A stretch of DNA of 7,310 nucleotides from a bacterium (GTDB lineage Bacteria > Desulfobacterota > Anaeroferrophillalia > Anaeroferrophillales > Anaeroferrophillaceae): positions 1-7,310 of the forward strand of contig JAOZRP010000108.1 of the NCBI GenBank assembly GCA_029940125.1. Direction: 5' to 3'. Shown here one piece after another: positions 1-5,783 of this stretch. The translations under genes were made by a program, and so were the position numbers. The notes below the pieces were generated by a model, which was not told the origin of the DNA, searched no databases, and was given only the letters and a program-made list of their open reading frames with translations. Position 1 is the stretch's first letter. Each line of letters opens with the position of its first letter.

Positions 1-131
1 CACCTTTAACAACAAGCCAAATAAAAATTTCACCAACCGGCGGGGATTTCTTCTTTATCGGCATGGATCCTACGCCGTCGCGGCCGCCAACCAGTGAATT
101 TGCCTTAACAAAAGCAAAAAAAACCGTTTAA
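1..131. other. Unassigned left edge with open-frame fragments
   Basis: No gene can be assigned here. On the plus strand one frame is open from base 3 to a TAA at 129-131 (about 42 residues, ending in a lysine-rich tail, FALTKAKKTV). Another is open from base 2 to a TGA at 95-97. On the minus strand an ATG at 64-62 opens a frame, starting MPIKKKSPPVGEIF, that runs off the window. None has a recognisable motif. The first could be the C-terminus of a plus-strand gene converging on the operon, since its stop falls inside the hairpin at 121-162. Several open frames in about 100 bases can also occur by chance. Confidence 0.2.
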
Positions 132-162
132 ACCATTTTTAAACTAATGGTTTAAACGGTTT
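110..162 (-). terminator. Intrinsic terminator of the metF-metV operon
   Basis: A perfect 17-bp inverted repeat (arms 121-137 and 146-162, 8-nt loop) lies about 100 nt past the stop of the last minus-strand gene. Read on the minus strand, the stem ends in TTT and continues TTTTTGCTTTT, the expected U-rich tail. The stem is AT-rich, with only 5 G:C pairs, and each arm contains GTTTAAAC. On the plus strand the stem is followed by GATAAAG, so it should not terminate efficiently in that direction. Confidence 0.75.
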
Positions 163-264
163 GATAAAGCATGAAAGTTTCTGATGTGCGGTTAAAATGG
201 ATGCTCAAAAGCCGCGACCAACAGTTCATCCGGAAGCATCCGTTTGTTTACGGGCGGAGGTTTT

Positions 265-1815
265 CTACTCTCCCTTCTCCGCGGGCCTGATCCCCGCCTT
301 GGCAGCCGCGTGATCACGGCCAAGGAAATAATTTATCCAGGATGAACGGTGAAAAAGGTCCCAGTTCGGCGGCGGCACAACATTTCCTTCAATCATCTCC
401 TGTTCGCCGGCCCGTTTCAGGCGATCATAAGCCTGAACCCAAAGGCACTGCTTTTCGCCGGGATAAACCTCGCACCAGCCCTCAAAACTGCCGCCGCAGG
501 GACCGTTGCGCTGGTTTTTCGGACATTGAGACATGGGACAAAGATACGCCGTGTCGCTCAAAGCACAGTCGCCGCAGTCCATGCATTCAAAGAACATTGC
601 TTTCAGCATGCGTTCGACAAAGCGAAAAAGAGCCCCGAAGCCCCCGCCGTCATCGGCTTTTTCACATATTTTTTTCATGAAGCCAAACAGGGCCCCGTCA
701 GGCTCAAACATCAGATTGTGCATCGCGCGGGAAAAAGTATAACTCAAGGAAGACCGGGCCGGGGCCAGTCGGTCGCTTTCCTCCTCACGATTAAGCCCTG
801 TCTGTTCATCTTTCTTGAAATAATAAAAACCGCCTTTTTGCGGATAATCAAACTCCGCCACCACATCCCTCCAGTTGGGAGCCAGCTCCTCACCCTTCTC
901 AATCACATAGAGGACATCATCAAGATTGACCCCCAGGCCGCTGATATGAACACCATCATACCCCATGCCCTTCAGGAAGGCATACATCTTCGCTCCGCGC
1001 AGCAAGCGGGACCCCTTCCCCTTGTCATCGGCTTTTCGCTCCTGATCCAGGCAGTCAACAAGCTTCTGCGTCACCACGCACCCCGGGACCATATTCTTGC
1101 TCATGGCCCGGCCGGCCCCGAAAGGCAGAAGATAAATATTGCCGATAAACGGCACCTCAAAGCCATATTTCTTTTTAACCAGGAGCAATTCATGAAATTT
1201 GCGCGCATCGTAGCCGGTCTGGGTGATGACAAACTGCGCCCCGGCATCAATCTTTTTCTTCAGCTTATAGTACTGCAGCAGCTGTTCAGATTCCAGCTTT
1301 TTAAAGGGAGACGCAACCACCCCCGGGAAAAACCCCGTCGGCTTCATGGTAACCGTCCCTTTCATGGAAGGATACTCCAGGCCTTCATTCATTTTGCGGA
1401 TTAACTGCAGAACATGGATCGGATCTACGTCATATACGGGGCGCGACCGTCCCTGAAAACCGGCCGCCGGGTAATCACCGCTCATAACCAGCAGGTTGGC
1501 AACCTTTATCCGCTCCAGACCATAGAGCAGATTTTCGAGTTCATTTCGACTTTTATCCTTGCAGGTAAAATAAACCAGCGGCTGCAGGCCCAGCCTGCTG
1601 ACCTCGAGACTCATAATCTCAGCCGAGACGGAAGGATTTCCTCCCGGATTATCGGTAATGGTCAAAGCATGGATCTTCCCTGATTTAGCCGCCTGCTCCG
1701 CCTTGAGCACAAAATCTTCCTGGGCCTTTTCAAAAGCCCCTCTTCCCGGGACCACTTCCCAGTCGACGGAAAAGAGATCTTTGCTTAACAATGCTTTTTC
1801 ATAGGTGTTTTCCAT
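265..1815 (-). CDS. metF: Methylene-THF reductase fused to a MetV-type cysteine-rich C-terminal domain
   Basis: This 516-aa protein joins two parts. Residues about 15-320 form a methylenetetrahydrofolate reductase (FAD TIM barrel) domain interconverting CH2-THF and CH3-THF. Its probable catalytic acid is E20 (WEVVPGRG), with D114 in MSGDYP and Q199 in ITQTGYD matching conserved MetF positions. After a linker (about 330-405), residues 411-470 hold eight cysteines (C411, C414, C417, C426, C431, C440, C448, C457) in the NGPCGG...CEV pattern of the MetV/MTHFR_C domain, probably binding Fe-S clusters or zinc. The start is ATG 1815, because GGAG at 1825-1822 lies 6 nt upstream; the longer frame would need a GTG at 1851 inside the upstream hairpin. 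It is the last gene of the operon, separated from metV by 86 nt containing a terminator-like hairpin. It is a diverged paralogue of the metF at 4184-5107. It lacks the N-terminal half of stand-alone MetV. Cytoplasmic, no signal peptide. Confidence 0.88.
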   Translation of the reverse strand: MENTYEKALLSKDLFSVDWEVVPGRGAFEKAQEDFVLKAEQAAKSGKIHALTITDNPGGNPSVSAEIMSLEVSRLGLQPLVYFTCKDKSRNELENLLYGLERIKVANLLVMSGDYPAAGFQGRSRPVYDVDPIHVLQLIRKMNEGLEYPSMKGTVTMKPTGFFPGVVASPFKKLESEQLLQYYKLKKKIDAGAQFVITQTGYDARKFHELLLVKKKYGFEVPFIGNIYLLPFGAGRAMSKNMVPGCVVTQKLVDCLDQERKADDKGKGSRLLRGAKMYAFLKGMGYDGVHISGLGVNLDDVLYVIEKGEELAPNWRDVVAEFDYPQKGGFYYFKKDEQTGLNREEESDRLAPARSSLSYTFSRAMHNLMFEPDGALFGFMKKICEKADDGGGFGALFRFVERMLKAMFFECMDCGDCALSDTAYLCPMSQCPKNQRNGPCGGSFEGWCEVYPGEKQCLWVQAYDRLKRAGEQEMIEGNVVPPPNWDLFHRSSWINYFLGRDHAAAKAGIRPAEKGE

Positions 1816-1825
1816 TCTCGTCTCC

Positions 1826-1879
1826 AAAAAAAAAGCTCCGAAAAGCTTCACTAAAACATACGTGAATACTCATCGGAGC
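1826..1879 (-). terminator. Terminator-like hairpin (possible attenuator) before the fused metF gene
   Basis: On the minus strand GCTCCGA (1879-1873) pairs with TCGGAGC (1841-1835). Inside lie a GAG/CTT pairing and a TTCAC/GTGAA inner stem closing a 10-nt loop. The hairpin is followed at once by nine Ts (1834-1826), then the GGAG ribosome-binding site of the fused metF. Stem plus T-run is the form of an intrinsic terminator. Because the next gene follows directly, it most likely gives partial termination or attenuation, lowering or regulating the last gene relative to the five upstream. Confidence 0.6.
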
Positions 1880-1901
1880 GTTTTATACGCAGTATTTTCT
1901 G

Positions 1902-2576
1902 CTAGCCGATATACCGCTGCTTGTAATCCTCCTGCACCAAGCTTCTCCGGGTTTGATTCTCCCACTGCCGGGGCGGTTTTATCTTGAGGATGTTTTCCAG
2001 CCGACCCTGGGCCTTTAAACGCTTGTAAATTTCATACCAGGCGCACGGGGTATCCTTGTCCACCTCGCAGGTGCCATCCAACCGGGTGCCGCCGCATGGA
2101 CCGTTAAAAAGTCCCTTGGCACACCTGGTCACCGGGCAAATGCCGCCGGTTTCAGCCAGCACGCATTCGCCGCAGGTGCGACAGCTTTCTTCAAACCAGC
2201 CAATATCACGATCAGCACCGCAAAAAACCGTATTCAAGGCCGGGAACACCGGCGTCTCCGGATAGCGTTCCGCAACAAACTGCACCCCGACCCCGCAGGC
2301 CATAGATAAAATTGCGTCATAATTCCCGGCCTTTTCATCCAGGGCTTCAAAGAAGTCATAATTACACTGCCGCTCAATAACAAAGCCGTCAATCTCCAGA
2401 TGAACATCCTCCGCTCCGAGAGCTTTTTTCAGATCGGCATTCAAGGTATTCACCTCTTTCTGGCCACCAGCCAGGCAAATAGAGGTACAGCCACCGCAGC
2501 CAACATTCAAAACCCTTTTATAGCCTCTGACCATATCTTTGATCTCATCCAGGGGCTTCCGTTCAGCTATAATCAC
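1902..2576 (-). CDS. metV: MetV-like partner subunit of methylene-THF reductase (Fe-S/zinc protein)
   Basis: This 224-aa cytoplasmic protein matches MetV, the small subunit that passes electrons to or from MetF in acetogens and other anaerobes. Two cysteine regions are visible. The N-terminal one has C27, C30 and C34 (CGGCTSIC) plus C71, C94 and C119. The C-terminal one (132-178) has C132, C135, C138, C147, C152, C161, C170 and C178, with the NGPCGGTRLDGTCEV signature. The C-terminal part is clearly homologous to the tail of the fused protein encoded at 265-1815, including the following W..Y.RLK segment. The start is a GTG at 2576 with GGAGG (2586-2582) five nt upstream. It lies 23 nt after the cytochrome c3 stop, as expected for one transcript. 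In Moorella, MetFV works with HdrABC-MvhD, and in Acetobacterium with RnfC2. Neither is here, so an electron path to the neighbouring HdrC/cytochrome b proteins is inferred. Cluster type and number cannot be read from the sequence. Confidence 0.85.
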   Translation of the reverse strand: MIIAERKPLDEIKDMVRGYKRVLNVGCGGCTSICLAGGQKEVNTLNADLKKALGAEDVHLEIDGFVIERQCNYDFFEALDEKAGNYDAILSMACGVGVQFVAERYPETPVFPALNTVFCGADRDIGWFEESCRTCGECVLAETGGICPVTRCAKGLFNGPCGGTRLDGTCEVDKDTPCAWYEIYKRLKAQGRLENILKIKPPRQWENQTRRSLVQEDYKQRYIG

Positions 2577-2599
2577 TTTTTCCTCCGTTCAAAAAAGAT

Positions 2600-3004
2600 T
2601 TATTTGCTTATAATATGACACCCACCACACATCCTGGGACCTGTTTTCTGCCCGGCCTTACCCATCTTTGCGTGGCAACCAGTGCACAAGCGATGATAAG
2701 CATGCCTCAACCCCAGCCGAGAATCCTGATTATGACAATTGGCACAGCGAATGTCAGCATTTCCTTCTTCAAGCGCATCTTCTTCCAGAACATTCTTTCC
2801 TTTTTCATACCGGTGATGGCAATCAAGACATTCCAGCGTCTCCAAGTGCCGCTCGTGGGGAAAGGTAACCGCGGGTCGCTGCACCTTTTTAAACACTTCC
2901 GGATTCTTTATCACGATCGTTTCCGGCTGCGCCCACGATGCCGCCACAGAAACAAGCGCCAGCACCACCCCCAGCAGTATCTGCTTTAATATTTTATCCT
3001 TCAT
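2600..3004 (-). CDS. Periplasmic tetraheme cytochrome c3 (class III)
   Basis: This 134-aa precursor starts with a signal peptide (basic MKDKILKQ, hydrophobic 9-22, probable cleavage near ASWAQ at 26), so it acts in the periplasm. Four CXXCH heme-binding motifs are seen at C59-H63, C87-H91, C107-H111 and C126-H130. Non-motif histidines H50, H53, H64, H101 and H104 can serve as distal ligands; the FPH..H, CHH and YH patterns are typical of the bis-histidine class III cytochrome c3 family. Mature size (about 108 aa) fits the family. These proteins carry low-potential electrons between hydrogenases, formate dehydrogenases and membrane complexes such as Tmc, Hmc and Qrc. Start: ATG 3004 with AAAGGAG at 3020-3014; an in-frame TTG at 3034 would overlap the upstream gene and spoil the signal peptide. 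It sits 20 nt behind the HdrC-like gene, suggesting it is the periplasmic arm of the encoded membrane complex. Confidence 0.92.
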   Translation of the reverse strand: MKDKILKQILLGVVLALVSVAASWAQPETIVIKNPEVFKKVQRPAVTFPHERHLETLECLDCHHRYEKGKNVLEEDALEEGNADIRCANCHNQDSRLGLRHAYHRLCTGCHAKMGKAGQKTGPRMCGGCHIISK

Positions 3005-3024
3005 CTTCCGTTTCTCCTTTGCCG

Positions 3025-3420
3025 TTATAACCAACTTTCGCCCCCATCCTGTTCCGGATACACACCCTCGGATCTGCAGATACTACGAGTAAAATCTATC
3101 ATTCTGGGGATATCAATCCCGATGGGACAGTAGCAGCGATGGCAAAGCACACAGTTTCTCCATACCAGACCTTTAATCCCCTCCAGAAATTCACGGTCAA
3201 CGTTCCCTTTCTTTTTATACAGCTTGCCCAGGGAATTAATGACTTTATAGGACGGCATATATTGGGGGTCCCCATCATGGGCCATATATAAAAAACAACT
3301 TTCGGCGCAGATGCTGCAACGCAAACAATAATTCAAAACACGCTTCATTTCCGGTTCTTTTTTCTTCAGCATGCTGGCGATTGCCGCTGTATCAACCGGT
3401 TTCTTTTCTTGATCAGGCAT
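3025..3420 (-). CDS. HdrC-like 2x[4Fe-4S] electron-transfer protein
   Basis: This 131-aa soluble protein has two cysteine motifs separated by a helical linker, as in heterodisulfide reductase subunit C and the N-terminal part of HdrD/DsrK/TmcB proteins. The first is CX2CX2CX3C (C32, C35, C38, C42). The second is C90, C93, C96, C98 followed by P (CVLCHRCYCPIGID). This is CX2CX2CXCP, two residues shorter than the usual CX2CX2CX3CP. The C-terminal CCG domains that bind the catalytic cluster in HdrB/HdrD are absent, so it is a wire rather than a disulfide reductase. The start is taken as ATG 3420, because the GGAG at 3432-3429 then lies 8 nt away; the GTG at 3429 would be part of the Shine-Dalgarno itself. 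It lies 30 nt after the cytochrome b gene, its probable membrane partner. Its other partner is inferred to be MetV/MetF on the cytoplasmic face. Confidence 0.85.
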   Translation of the reverse strand: MPDQEKKPVDTAAIASMLKKKEPEMKRVLNYCLRCSICAESCFLYMAHDGDPQYMPSYKVINSLGKLYKKKGNVDREFLEGIKGLVWRNCVLCHRCYCPIGIDIPRMIDFTRSICRSEGVYPEQDGGESWL

Positions 3421-3428
3421 TGACTTCA

Positions 3429-3433
3429 CTCCC
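3429..3433 (-). promoter_or_regulatory. Ribosome-binding site deciding the start of the HdrC-like gene
   Basis: The minus strand reads AAAGGGAGTGAAGTCAATG. GGGAG at 3433-3429 is 8 nt from the ATG at 3420. The in-frame GTG at 3429 overlaps this element, so the downstream ATG is favoured. Confidence 0.6.
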
Positions 3434-3450
3434 TTTCCCGCTCTCTGAAT

Positions 3451-4131
3451 TTATTTCGCTAGTTTAGAATAGGACCAGACTCTCGTTCCCGACCCCAGGC
3501 TATGCTCATAATGCATCAGGTAGCGATAGAGGAAAAAGAGCAGCCCGTGCTTCAGCTTGGTGAAAGGAATGGCCACCAGCATTACTTCCCCGGCCAGGAT
3601 ATGCACAATCAGCATGGTTTGATAGTCAAACCACTGATGCGTGGCCAGGTAGCCGGTCAAAAATGGAGCCACAACGATCAGAAGGATGAAATAATCATAG
3701 AAAGTTGTGATAACCCGCACCCGGCGAACAAGAATACGGCGAAGAAAGAAGAAGACTCCTCCCAGAATCACGATCAGCGTGAAAGCGTCGGACACCGGTT
3801 CGGGAAAAGCAAAAAGGTTGAAACCCAGGGATTCATACAAAAGAACGTTATGCGCCAGAAGGAAAATCGGCACAAGAACAAGACAGGCGTGAACAATGCT
3901 GGTAATCACTGTCAAATACGGGTGAACGCCCAAGATACTGTTGTTAATCGCGTTAAGACTCGGGCCGCTGCTCTGCCCCACCTTCCCAAGCACGCTTGCC
4001 GGGGGAAGGACGACGGGCCTCTCCCTGGTCAGGGAGAAAAACTGCCGCGCCTGGTAAATGATGCCCACCACAAATACCAGGATGGCAACAACCGCCAGCG
4101 GTCCCCGGACAAGACCATATATATCACTCAT
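3451..4131 (-). CDS. NarI/TmcC-like membrane cytochrome b subunit
   Basis: This 226-aa integral membrane protein has about five hydrophobic segments (roughly residues 8-27, 71-96, 114-133, 143-162 and 172-203). Its general character matches the respiratory nitrate reductase gamma/TmcC/HdrE/DsrM group of diheme cytochromes b. Candidate heme ligands in or near helices are H70, H81 and H94 (second segment), H177 (VHILAG) and H195. Which of these bind heme cannot be settled from one sequence. A basic loop (RRILVRRVRV, 131-140) probably faces the cytoplasm. In this family the subunit exchanges electrons between a cytoplasmic Fe-S partner and quinone or periplasmic cytochromes. The next two genes encode exactly such partners, an HdrC-like protein and cytochrome c3. 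ATG 4131 has an excellent GAGGAGGT site (4143-4136). It is 52 nt downstream of metF. No separate promoter was seen in that gap. Family assignment is firmer than the choice of subfamily. Confidence 0.8.
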   Translation of the reverse strand: MSDIYGLVRGPLAVVAILVFVVGIIYQARQFFSLTRERPVVLPPASVLGKVGQSSGPSLNAINNSILGVHPYLTVITSIVHACLVLVPIFLLAHNVLLYESLGFNLFAFPEPVSDAFTLIVILGGVFFFLRRILVRRVRVITTFYDYFILLIVVAPFLTGYLATHQWFDYQTMLIVHILAGEVMLVAIPFTKLKHGLLFFLYRYLMHYEHSLGSGTRVWSYSKLAK

Positions 4132-4183
4132 GGATACCTCCTCTTACATCACCAAGCGTTCTGAAAATAACAACCTCATTACC

Positions 4184-5107
4184 TCACACTTTCGGCCGGG
4201 GCAGCATTTTAGCGCGCTCAGCGATCTCCGGCACCCGATGTTCCCATTCAATGGGCATTAAGTGCACACCAGCTATTCCCTTCATTTCCTTAAATTCCTC
4301 AATCTGCTCACAGGCAATCTTGATTCCCTCGTCAGCAACCTTTTTCTTTTCCACCCCTTGCAGACGCTTGATGATCTCATCGGGAACATCCATGCCCGGA
4401 ACATTATTTTTCATGTACTTCGCCATACCGACGCTCTTCATCGGCGTGACCCCAGCCAGAATATAAACTTTCTCCGTCAAGCCCATATCGTTGGCCTGGT
4501 GAACCCACTCGCGCATCCTCTCCATGTTAAAAATGCACTGGGTCTGGATAAAATCCGCGCCGGCGGCCACTTTTTTTGCCAGGCGGTGCACACGCCATTC
4601 CACCGGCTCTCCGAAAGGATTAGCCGCCGCGCCGATAAACATTTTCGGCACGCCGTTCAGCTCATCACCGCCAAGGAATGTGCCTTCATCCCGCATTTTT
4701 TTAACAATGCTGATCAACTGGATAGAGTCTACATCATACACACCCTTTGACTTGGGATGATCACCAAACTGCTGATGGTCGCCGGACAAACAGAGGATGT
4801 TGCGAATTCCATGGGCGTAAGCGCCAAGGATGTCACTCTGCATGGCAATCCGATTGCGGTCCCGACACACCATCTGATAATTGGGCTCTATGCCTTCGTC
4901 CAACAGAATCAGGGAGCCAGCCCAACTCGACATCCGGACCATGGCCGTCTGGTTGTCGGTCATATTGGCCATATCAACCATCCCCTTCAAGTGCTTCGCC
5001 TTTTCCCTCACCGCTTCAACATTGGCTCCCCGGGGGGGTCCAACTTCCCCGGTGAAAGCAAAATGTCCAGCGGTTAAGATCTTCTCGAGATTGCTTCCTG
5101 ACTTCAT
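4184..5107 (-). CDS. metF: Methylenetetrahydrofolate reductase (stand-alone MetF)
   Basis: This 307-aa cytoplasmic protein covers one FAD-binding TIM-barrel MetF domain of normal length, catalysing CH2-THF to CH3-THF or the reverse. Visible family features are E21 in FTGEVGPPRG (the position of the catalytic glutamate), T50 in NMTDNQ, D110 in CLSGDHQ, the GVYDVDSIQL segment (123-132), ANPFGEP (162-168) and Q190 in FIQTQCIF. It belongs to the short anaerobe type without the eukaryotic regulatory domain or an obvious NADH-specific extension, so its electron partner is probably protein-borne (MetV). Two ATGs are possible. ATG 5107 is preferred because GAGGG at 5119-5115 is 7 nt away; it is only 1 nt from the ATG at 5113, which would add two residues. 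It is the first operon gene, directly behind a tandem TATAAT promoter. A second, fused metF ends the same operon. Whether the two MetF proteins form one complex or have different roles is unknown. Confidence 0.93.
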   Translation of the reverse strand: MKSGSNLEKILTAGHFAFTGEVGPPRGANVEAVREKAKHLKGMVDMANMTDNQTAMVRMSSWAGSLILLDEGIEPNYQMVCRDRNRIAMQSDILGAYAHGIRNILCLSGDHQQFGDHPKSKGVYDVDSIQLISIVKKMRDEGTFLGGDELNGVPKMFIGAAANPFGEPVEWRVHRLAKKVAAGADFIQTQCIFNMERMREWVHQANDMGLTEKVYILAGVTPMKSVGMAKYMKNNVPGMDVPDEIIKRLQGVEKKKVADEGIKIACEQIEEFKEMKGIAGVHLMPIEWEHRVPEIAERAKMLPRPKV

Positions 5108-5114
5108 CTGCATT

Positions 5115-5119
5115 CCCTC
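5115..5119 (-). promoter_or_regulatory. Ribosome-binding site deciding the metF start
   Basis: GAGGG on the minus strand sits 1 nt before the ATG at 5113 but 7 nt before the in-frame ATG at 5107. Spacing favours 5107 as the start. Confidence 0.6.
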
Positions 5120-5130
5120 ATTTTCTAGAA

Positions 5131-5160
5131 ATTATAAGATTATAAAAACAGAGCTTACAA
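5131..5160 (-). promoter_or_regulatory. Proximal sigma70-type promoter of the metF operon
   Basis: The minus strand has two TATAAT hexamers in tandem, at 5144-5139 and 5136-5131. TTGTAA at 5160-5155 lies 18 nt before the second. Transcription would start near 5124, only a few bases ahead of the metF ribosome-binding site (5119-5115), giving a very short leader. The perfect -10 is strong evidence, while the -35 matches four of six bases. Confidence 0.5.
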
Positions 5161-5279
5161 CAAGAGACCTTACTTTGCCTGCCACTTATTTCCCACCTTC
5201 CCGGCCGCCCATTCTCCCTGCGTCGGCGGAATGAAAAAACAAGACCGCAGAAAAGTGAAAAAAATCACGGAACTACGCC

Positions 5280-5311
5280 AAAAAAAATCTGACCGATACC
5301 TGCACGTTCAG
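5280..5311 (-). terminator. Weak terminator-like hairpin in the long metF leader
   Basis: On the minus strand CTGA-A-CG (5311-5305) can pair with CG-G-TCAG (one mismatch) around a 9-nt loop, followed by A and eight Ts (5287-5280). It lies about 80 nt downstream of the start expected from the distal promoter. It could act as a leader terminator or attenuator, but the stem is short and the T-run is one of several in this AT-rich leader. Confidence 0.3.
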
Positions 5312-5367
5312 CATCATGCTTCCGTTGACGCAAGGCAAAAAAAGCAACATGCACTCGGCAACGACGA

Positions 5368-5397
5368 CTAATAAGCCAAACGAAGGTTAATTGTCAA
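5368..5397 (-). promoter_or_regulatory. Distal sigma70-type promoter of the metF operon
   Basis: A perfect TTGACA (5397-5392, minus strand) is followed after 18 nt by TATTAG (5373-5368), a four-of-six match to the -10 consensus. Use of this promoter would give a leader of roughly 250 nt before metF. No known riboswitch was recognised in that leader. It does contain four T-runs (6-8 nt) and short inverted repeats. Confidence 0.45.
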
Positions 5398-5420
5398 GTA
5401 TTTTTTATATTGTATTTATT

Positions 5421-5747
5421 GCATCATGTTACCACAGATGACCGGAGGGGCTGTCTCCAGCCGAAAACTGCCGTTTTCCGGCGCGACATCGCGAGCTGCC
5501 GCGGTTCTTCCCGGCCGGCCGGGGCGCCGCCCACAACCAGGCAATTATAACCTGAAAGCTGCCTGGTGCTCCCCGCAGGACGGGCTTGGCAACGTCAGCC
5601 CCGAGCGCCAGCGGGAAAAAACCAGCGAACGCCAAAAGGCGCTGAACGCCGCACCGGTGGCCTATCGGCACGTTCCAACAGGGCGTGCCGGGGTGAATTA
5701 TACCTTTTGGACTGGACAGCCAGAAATACTTCAACCCCACTTAAACC
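5421..5747. other. GC-rich non-coding stretch with inverted repeats
   Basis: No credible gene is seen in this roughly 330-base stretch. The frames open across it (plus 5426-5773, minus 5429-5740) have unlikely compositions, no ribosome-binding site and no domain. Several inverted repeats are visible. ACCAGGCA (5536-5543) pairs with TGCCTGGT (5560-5567) around a 16-nt loop. GAAAAC/GTTTTC surrounds a 4-nt loop at about 5463-5478. CGCC-AAAA-GGCG lies near 5630-5641. Base composition changes sharply from the AT-rich promoter area on its left. It could be an intergenic repeat-family copy, a structured RNA, or the remains of a transferred segment; nothing here decides between them. Confidence 0.45.
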
Positions 5748-5776
5748 TTGACAAAACGGGTGTCATACACTAAGTT
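5748..5776 (+). promoter_or_regulatory. Promoter of the lytic transglycosylase gene, possibly leaderless
   Basis: A perfect TTGACA (5748-5753) is followed after exactly 17 nt by TAAGTT (5771-5776), a weak -10. The coding ATG at 5784 lies 7 nt past this hexamer, where transcription would begin. That agrees with the absence of any Shine-Dalgarno site before the ATG. The spacer holds the small inverted repeat GTGT-CAT-ACAC (5760-5770), a possible operator. Confidence 0.45.
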
Positions 5777-5783
5777 CCGCCCC

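Noticed and set aside
192..239. Fifteen-codon frame after the fused metF stop (MLPDELLVAAFEHPF)
   Set aside because: It is too short, lacks a ribosome-binding site, and could only extend the fused protein by a frameshift for which there is no evidence.
349..1404. Long plus-strand open frame (351 codons) opposite the fused metF
   Set aside because: It lies fully antisense to a protein with clear MetF and MetV motifs, has no domain of its own and reads as a composition shadow.
3502..4164. Plus-strand open frame of 220 codons opposite the cytochrome b gene
   Set aside because: It is the antisense of a hydrophobic membrane protein gene with an excellent ribosome-binding site. The antisense product is an unlikely His/Lys/Gln-rich protein.
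5160..5215. GTGGG/AAGTGG-like repeats in the metF leader resembling an MraZ-type box
   Set aside because: The repeats are irregular and no mraZ or division genes are nearby, so the resemblance is probably chance.
5231..5371. Small plus-strand frame (46 aa, Lys/Arg-rich, starting MKKQDRRKVK)
   Set aside because: Its lysines come largely from the poly-A tracts of the metF leader, the GGCGGA upstream sits too close to the ATG, and it runs antisense through the distal promoter -10. It cannot be excluded without expression or conservation data.
5426..5773. Plus-strand frame of 115 codons and minus-strand frame of 103 codons in the GC-rich spacer
   Set aside because: No Shine-Dalgarno site or motif is present, composition is odd, and the frames overlap on both strands, consistent with a non-coding GC-rich region.
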